NCBI RefSeq assembly: GCF_041242975.1
Contig: NZ_CP162488.1
Span: 2,284,001-2,348,000 of the forward strand
DNA from: Xanthomonas sp. DAR 35659
GTDB lineage: Bacteria; Pseudomonadota; Gammaproteobacteria; Xanthomonadales; Xanthomonadaceae
DNA: 64,000 bases
Direction of reading: 5' to 3'
Position 1 is the stretch's first letter. Each line of letters begins with the position of its first letter. This document shows positions 60,501 to 64,000 of this stretch, piece by piece. The position numbers were made by a program, and so were the translations under genes. Under the pieces are notes generated by a model, which searched no databases, was not told where the DNA came from, and was given only the letters and a program-made list of their open reading frames with translations.

Positions 60501-61077
60501 GTCGCTGCTGTTCGCGTTCGGCCTGGCGATCTTCCTGGTGTACCTGGTGATGGCCTCGCAGTTCGAATCGCTGCTGCACCCGTTCGTGATCCTGTTCACC
60601 ATCCCGTTGGCGATGGTCGGCGCGGTGCTGGCGTTGCTGCTGACCGGCAAGCCGGTGTCGGTGGTGGTGTTCATCGGCCTGATCCTGCTGGTCGGGTTGG
60701 TGACCAAGAACGCGATCATCCTGATCGACAAGGTCAACCAGTTGCGCGAGGACGGCGTGGCCAAGCGCGCGGCCCTGATCGAGGGCGCGCGCTCGCGCCT
60801 GCGCCCGATCATCATGACCACGTTGTGCACGTTGTTCGGCTTCCTGCCGCTGGCGGTGGCCAGCGGCGAGGGCGCCGAGGTGCGCGCGCCGATGGCGATC
60901 ACCGTGATCGGCGGTCTGCTGATGTCCACACTGCTGACGCTGGTGGTGATCCCGGTGGTCTACGACCGCCTGGATCGCCGCGCGGACGCCTACTACGCCG
61001 AACGCGGGCAGCGCGCGCGGCGTCGCCTGCAGGGCGCCGGACACGGTGCCGACGGCACCGCGGGTGAACCGGCATGA
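57559..61077 (+). CDS. RND efflux permease, first subunit
   Basis: 1172 aa, longer than the usual 1030-1050. Twelve membrane helices with two large periplasmic loops. Helix 4 keeps the proton-relay pair D474/D475 (ATGLVVDDSIVVLES) and helix 10 keeps K1050 (GLVTKNAIILID), so it should be drug/proton active. The extra length is an Ala/Ser-rich insert in the first periplasmic domain (about 280-320) and an enlarged Pro/Trp/Arg-rich segment before helix 7 (about 555-640). Coupled to both neighbours (TGATG before, ATGA after). Confidence 0.95.
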   Translation: MSSAGSDHGSDPHDHAPPGVHGGGLVEFATRRRVTIAMATVTLLLFGVIALNSLKVNLLPDLSYPTLTVRTEYAGAAPSEIETLVTQPVEEAVGVVKNLRKLKSVSRTGQSDVVLEFAWGTNMDQASLEVRDKMEALELPLEAKAPVLLRFNPSTEPIMRLVLASKAMPATDADAVRALTQLRRYADEDLKKKLEPVAGVAAVKVGGGLEDEIQVDIDQQRLAQLNLPIETVITRLKEENINISGGRLEQGSQRYLVRTVNQFANLEEIRNLLLTTQGAGSNAADAAMQQMYAIAASTGSEAALAAASAAQSATSSSNTTIAGGMPVRLKDVADVRQGYKEREAIIRLGGKEAVELAIYKEGDANTVSTAAALRKRLEQLQAQIPPDVELTTLEDQSRFIEHAIGDVKKDAVIGGLLAILIIFLFLRDGWSTFVISLSLPVSIVATFFFMGQLGLSLNVMSLGGLALATGLVVDDSIVVLESIAKARERGLGILDAAIAGTREVSMAVVASTLTTIAVFLPLVFVEGVAGQLFRDQALTVAIAIAISLVVSMTLIPMLSSLKGRPPLAFPAEPEPAPWQPRRGWLKPVAWSRRGAAAAVRGGFFGVAWLVVRLWRGGVAVVAPVMRKASDLAMAPYARAERGYLRVLPGALARPGLVLGLAALAFAATLAVVPLLGADLIPQLAQDRFQMTVKLPAGTPLRQTDALVRELQEVHAKDAGVQALYGVSGSGTRLDANPTESGENIGKLTIAMTGGGSARFEAEQSDRMRETMRRHPGVQVGFSRPELFSFSTPLEIELRGQDLETIQYAGQKLVAMLRGNGHYADVKSTVEEGFPEIQIRFDQERAGALGLTTRQIADVVVKKVRGDVATRYSFRDRKIDVLVRAQQSDRASVDSIRRLIVNPGSSRPVTLDAVADVVATTGPSEIHRADQIRVAIVSANLRDIDLGGAVREVQDMVAREPLGAGVGMHIGGQGEELAQSAKSLLFAFGLAIFLVYLVMASQFESLLHPFVILFTIPLAMVGAVLALLLTGKPVSVVVFIGLILLVGLVTKNAIILIDKVNQLREDGVAKRAALIEGARSRLRPIIMTTLCTLFGFLPLAVASGEGAEVRAPMAITVIGGLLMSTLLTLVVIPVVYDRLDRRADAYYAERGQRARRRLQGAGHGADGTAGEPA

Positions 61078-64000
61078 GCGTCGCCGAGTTCAGCATCCGC
61101 CGTCCGATCACCACCATCATGTGTTTCGTGTCGCTGGTGGTGGTCGGCCTGATCGCCGCGTTCCGGTTGCCGCTGGAGGCGTTGCCGGACATCTCCGCGC
61201 CGTTCCTGTTCGTGCAACTGCCGTACACCGGCTCCACGCCCGACGAGGTCGAGCGCAACCTGGTGCGGCCGACCGAGGAAGCGCTGGCGACGATGACCGG
61301 GATCAAGCGCATGCGCTCGACCGCGACCGCCGACGGCGCCAACATCTTCATCGAGTTCTCCGACTGGGACCGCGACATCGCCATCGCCGCGTCCGATGCG
61401 CGCGAGCGTATCGATGCGATCCGCGCCGACCTGCCCAGCGACCTGCAGCGCTACCACGTGTTCAAGTGGTCCAGCAGCGACGAGCCGGTGCTGAAGGTGC
61501 GGCTGGCCGGCGCGGCGGATCTGACCGGCGCCTACGACATGCTCGACCGCGAGTTCAAGCGGCGCCTGGAGCGCATTCCCGGCGTGGCCAAGGTGGAAGT
61601 GTCCGGCGCGCCGCCCAACGAGGTCGAGATCGCGATCGCGCCGGACCGGCTCAGCGCGCACAACCTCAGCCTCAACGATCTCAGCGAACGCCTGGGCAAG
61701 CTCAATTTCTCGCTGTCGGCCGGGCAGATCGACGACCACGGCCAGCGCCTGCGGGTACAGCCGGTCGGCGAGCTGCGCGACCTGCAGGAATTGCGCGACC
61801 TGGTCATCGACAACAAGGGCCTGCGCCTGGGCGATATCGCCGAGGTCCGGCTCAAGCCGACCCGGATGAACTACGGACGGCGCCTGGACGGGCGCCCGGC
61901 GGTGGGGCTGGACGTGTACAAGGAACGCAGCGCCAACCTGGTCGAGGTGTCGCGCGCGGTGCTGGCGGAGGTCGAGCAGATCCGCACCCAGCCGGCGCTG
62001 AGCGACGTGCAGGTGAAGGTCATCGACAACCAGGGCAAGGCCGTGACCTCGTCGCTGGCGGAACTGGCCGAGGCCGGCGGGGTCGGCCTGCTGCTGTCGG
62101 TGACGGTGCTGTTCTTCTTCCTGCGCCACTGGCCGTCCACGCTGATGGTGACCCTGGCGATCCCGATCTGCTTCACCATCACCCTGGGCTTCATGTACTT
62201 CGCCGGGGTGACCCTCAACATCCTGACCATGATGGGCCTGCTGCTGGCGGTGGGCATGCTGGTGGACAACGCGGTGGTGGTGGTGGAGAGCATCTACCAG
62301 GAACGCGAGCGCATGCCGGACCAGCCGCAGCTGGCCTCCATCGTCGGCACCCGCAACGTCGCCATTGCGCTGACAGCCGGCACCCTGTGCCATTGCATCG
62401 TGTTCTTGCCGAACCTGTTCGGCGAGACCAACAACATCAGCATCTTCATGTCGCAGATCGCCATCACCATCTCGGTGTCGCTGCTGGCGTCGTGGCTGGT
62501 GGCGGTGAGCCTGATTCCGATGCTGTCGGCGCGGATGCGCACCCCGCCGCTGGTCGGCTCCGAACGCGGCCTGATCCCGCGCCTGCAGCGCCGCTATGCG
62601 CGGGTACTGCGCTGGTCGCTGGCCCACCGTGGCTGGAGCGTCGCGGCGATCGCGCTGATCAGCGCGGTCAGCGTGGTGCCGATGCTGCAGACCAAGAAGG
62701 ACATGTTCGGCGGCGATGGCGGCGAGCAGATCTTCATCGGCTATCAGTGGAAGGGTTCCTACACGCGCGAGCAGCTGTCGGAGGAAGTGGCCAAGCTCGA
62801 GCGCTTCATCGACGCGCGCCGCCAGCGCTACCACGTCACCCAGGTGTATTCGTGGTTCAGCGAGGTGGAAGGCAGCAGCACCACGCTGACCGTGGACCTC
62901 AAACAGGTTCCCGACCTGGCGGCGCTGAGCGAGCAGATCCGCAAGGAACTGCCGCGTTCGGCGCTGGTCGACTACAGCGTCGGCCGCAACGACAATGGAC
63001 AGGGCGGCGGCGGGCAGAGCGTGCAGGTGCAATTGGTCGGCGACTCTACCGACGCGTTGCGCGCGATCGCCGACGACGTGGTACCGCTGCTGGCGCGGCG
63101 CAAGGAACTGCGCGACGTGCGCGTGGACACCGGCGACCGCAGCGCCGAGCTGGCGGTGCGCGTGGACCGCGAGCGCGCCGCGGCGTTCGGCTTCAACGCC
63201 GAGCAGGTCGCCAGCTTCGTCGGCCTGGCGCTGCGCGGGGCGTCGCTGCGCGAGTTCCGTCGCGGCGACAGCGAGGTGCCGGTATGGGTGCGCTTCGCCG
63301 GCGCCGAGGAAACCAAGCCCGAGGACCTGGACAGCTTCAACGTGCGCACCAAGGACGGGCGCAGCGTGCCGCTGCTGAGCCTGGTCGAGGTGCAGACGCG
63401 GCCGGCGGCGACCCAGATCGGGCGCACCAACCGCCAGACCACGCTGACCCTCACCGCCAATCTCGGGCCCAAGGTCACCCCGCAGGAAGCCAAGCAGGCG
63501 ATGGAGGAGACCCTCAAGGGCGTCAGTTTCCCGGCCGGCTACCGCTACAGCTTCGACGGCGCCGACGGCCAGGACGAGGACAAGGCCGGCCAGCAGATGA
63601 TGTTCAACCTGCTGATCGCGCTGCTGATGATCTACATGCTGATGGCGGCGGTGTTCGATTCGATGCTGTTCCCGGCGGCGATCATGAGCGGCGTGCTGTT
63701 CTCGATCTTCGGCGTGTTCTGGCTGTTCTGGATCACCGGCACCAGCTTCGGGATCATGGCCTTCATCGGCATCCTGGTGCTGATGGGCGTGGTGGTGAAC
63801 AACGGCATCGTGATGATCGAGCACATCAACAACCTGCGCCGGCGCGGCATGACCCGCACCGAGGCGCTGGTGGAGGGCTCGCGCGAGCGGCTGCGGCCGA
63901 TCATGATGACCATGGGCACGGCGATCCTGGCGATGGTGCCGATCTCGCTGACCACCACGCAGTTGTTCGGCGATGGCCCGGCCTATTACCCGATGGCGCG
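61074..64000 (+). CDS. RND efflux permease, second subunit (partial, runs off the window)
   Basis: At least 975 aa, with the C-terminus beyond the window end. The family architecture is intact (MSVAEFSIRRPITTIMCFVS start; ALPDISAPFLFVQLPYTGST). The helix-4 relay reads D398-N399 (VGMLVDNAVVVVES), and the helix-10 position of the usual Lys reads N909-N910 (GVVVNNGIVMIEHIN), so the canonical relay is incomplete. Its ATG overlaps the previous TGA, which suggests stoichiometric synthesis with the first permease, as in MdtBC-type heteromeric pumps. Confidence 0.93.
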   Translation, partial: MSVAEFSIRRPITTIMCFVSLVVVGLIAAFRLPLEALPDISAPFLFVQLPYTGSTPDEVERNLVRPTEEALATMTGIKRMRSTATADGANIFIEFSDWDRDIAIAASDARERIDAIRADLPSDLQRYHVFKWSSSDEPVLKVRLAGAADLTGAYDMLDREFKRRLERIPGVAKVEVSGAPPNEVEIAIAPDRLSAHNLSLNDLSERLGKLNFSLSAGQIDDHGQRLRVQPVGELRDLQELRDLVIDNKGLRLGDIAEVRLKPTRMNYGRRLDGRPAVGLDVYKERSANLVEVSRAVLAEVEQIRTQPALSDVQVKVIDNQGKAVTSSLAELAEAGGVGLLLSVTVLFFFLRHWPSTLMVTLAIPICFTITLGFMYFAGVTLNILTMMGLLLAVGMLVDNAVVVVESIYQERERMPDQPQLASIVGTRNVAIALTAGTLCHCIVFLPNLFGETNNISIFMSQIAITISVSLLASWLVAVSLIPMLSARMRTPPLVGSERGLIPRLQRRYARVLRWSLAHRGWSVAAIALISAVSVVPMLQTKKDMFGGDGGEQIFIGYQWKGSYTREQLSEEVAKLERFIDARRQRYHVTQVYSWFSEVEGSSTTLTVDLKQVPDLAALSEQIRKELPRSALVDYSVGRNDNGQGGGGQSVQVQLVGDSTDALRAIADDVVPLLARRKELRDVRVDTGDRSAELAVRVDRERAAAFGFNAEQVASFVGLALRGASLREFRRGDSEVPVWVRFAGAEETKPEDLDSFNVRTKDGRSVPLLSLVEVQTRPAATQIGRTNRQTTLTLTANLGPKVTPQEAKQAMEETLKGVSFPAGYRYSFDGADGQDEDKAGQQMMFNLLIALLMIYMLMAAVFDSMLFPAAIMSGVLFSIFGVFWLFWITGTSFGIMAFIGILVLMGVVVNNGIVMIEHINNLRRRGMTRTEALVEGSRERLRPIMMTMGTAILAMVPISLTTTQLFGDGPAYYPMA

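Noticed and set aside
60993..63824. A 943-aa antisense frame over the second RND permease
   Set aside because: A shadow of the highly GC-biased permease codons; His/Gln/Arg-rich with no motif.

Overview
This window reads as a chromosomal segment of a high-GC gammaproteobacterium of the Xanthomonadaceae, most likely Xanthomonas or a close relative. The grounds are the protein sequences (gyrA with Gln83, a hut cluster with a HutF/HutG branch, the serC-pheA-aroA block, rne/rluC, a GacA-type regulator), the GTAG-type REP hairpins and other repeat families typical of this group, and the strong GC bias that creates long antisense shadow frames. No phage, IS element, CRISPR array or integron was seen.

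Layout. (1) 1-6200: gyrA with its terminator, a decayed partial copy of the gyrA C-terminal region, and a membrane PQQ-dependent dehydrogenase. (2) 6500-11850: small accessory genes: a TPR protein, a small phasin-like protein, a HipA-like kinase with a DUF3037 partner, a GNAT acetyltransferase, an acyl-CoA-binding protein translationally coupled to a TetR regulator, and a membrane-anchored coiled-coil protein. (3) 12190-19860: a complete histidine-to-glutamate pathway, with hutI-hutH-hutG-hutU leftward and hutF-hutC rightward, sharing a 57-bp divergent control region that holds a perfect 12-bp palindrome, the likely HutC operator. (4) 20040-27980: a two-domain fatty acyl-CoA reductase, a 3-unit repeat array, a membrane Mrr-like nuclease protein, a phasin, a patatin, an FFLEE-type protein, a polyhydroxyalkanoate-system protein and an FHA protein. 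(5) 27940-36550: msrP-msrQ, then serC-pheA-aroA, a multi-hairpin repeat element before aroA, a TonB-like protein and serS. (6) 37150-43620: a LysR regulator, tRNA-Ser(UGA), a GacA-like response regulator, an uncharacterised four-gene overlapping membrane operon and a DUF3617 lipoprotein. (7) 43950-48830: rne and rluC, divergent. (8) 48860-56220: a DUF3300 lipoprotein, zupT, a TonB-C lipoprotein, a pterin dehydratase, nfuA, a proline-rich transmembrane protein and two c-type cytochromes. (9) 56435 to the end: an RND efflux operon with one adaptor and two permeases, the second running off the window.

How the genes work together. The hut genes convert histidine through urocanate, imidazolonepropionate, formiminoglutamate and formylglutamate to glutamate, probably derepressed when urocanate releases HutC. 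serC, pheA and aroA supply serine, phenylalanine and chorismate; they are the remnant of an ancestral gyrA-serC-pheA-aroA-cmk-rpsA block that is here split by about 27 kb. Two phasins, a PHA-system protein and an FFLEE protein point to storage-granule or lipid-body biology without a synthase in the window, next to a fatty-alcohol-forming reductase. The RND triad looks like a heteromeric pump in which only the first permease keeps a full set of proton-relay residues.

The best candidates for undescribed biology are the four-gene operon at 39714-42768, the structured intergenic element at about 32320-32560, the gyrA relic at about 3240-3495, and the hairpin-rich array at 22035-22395.
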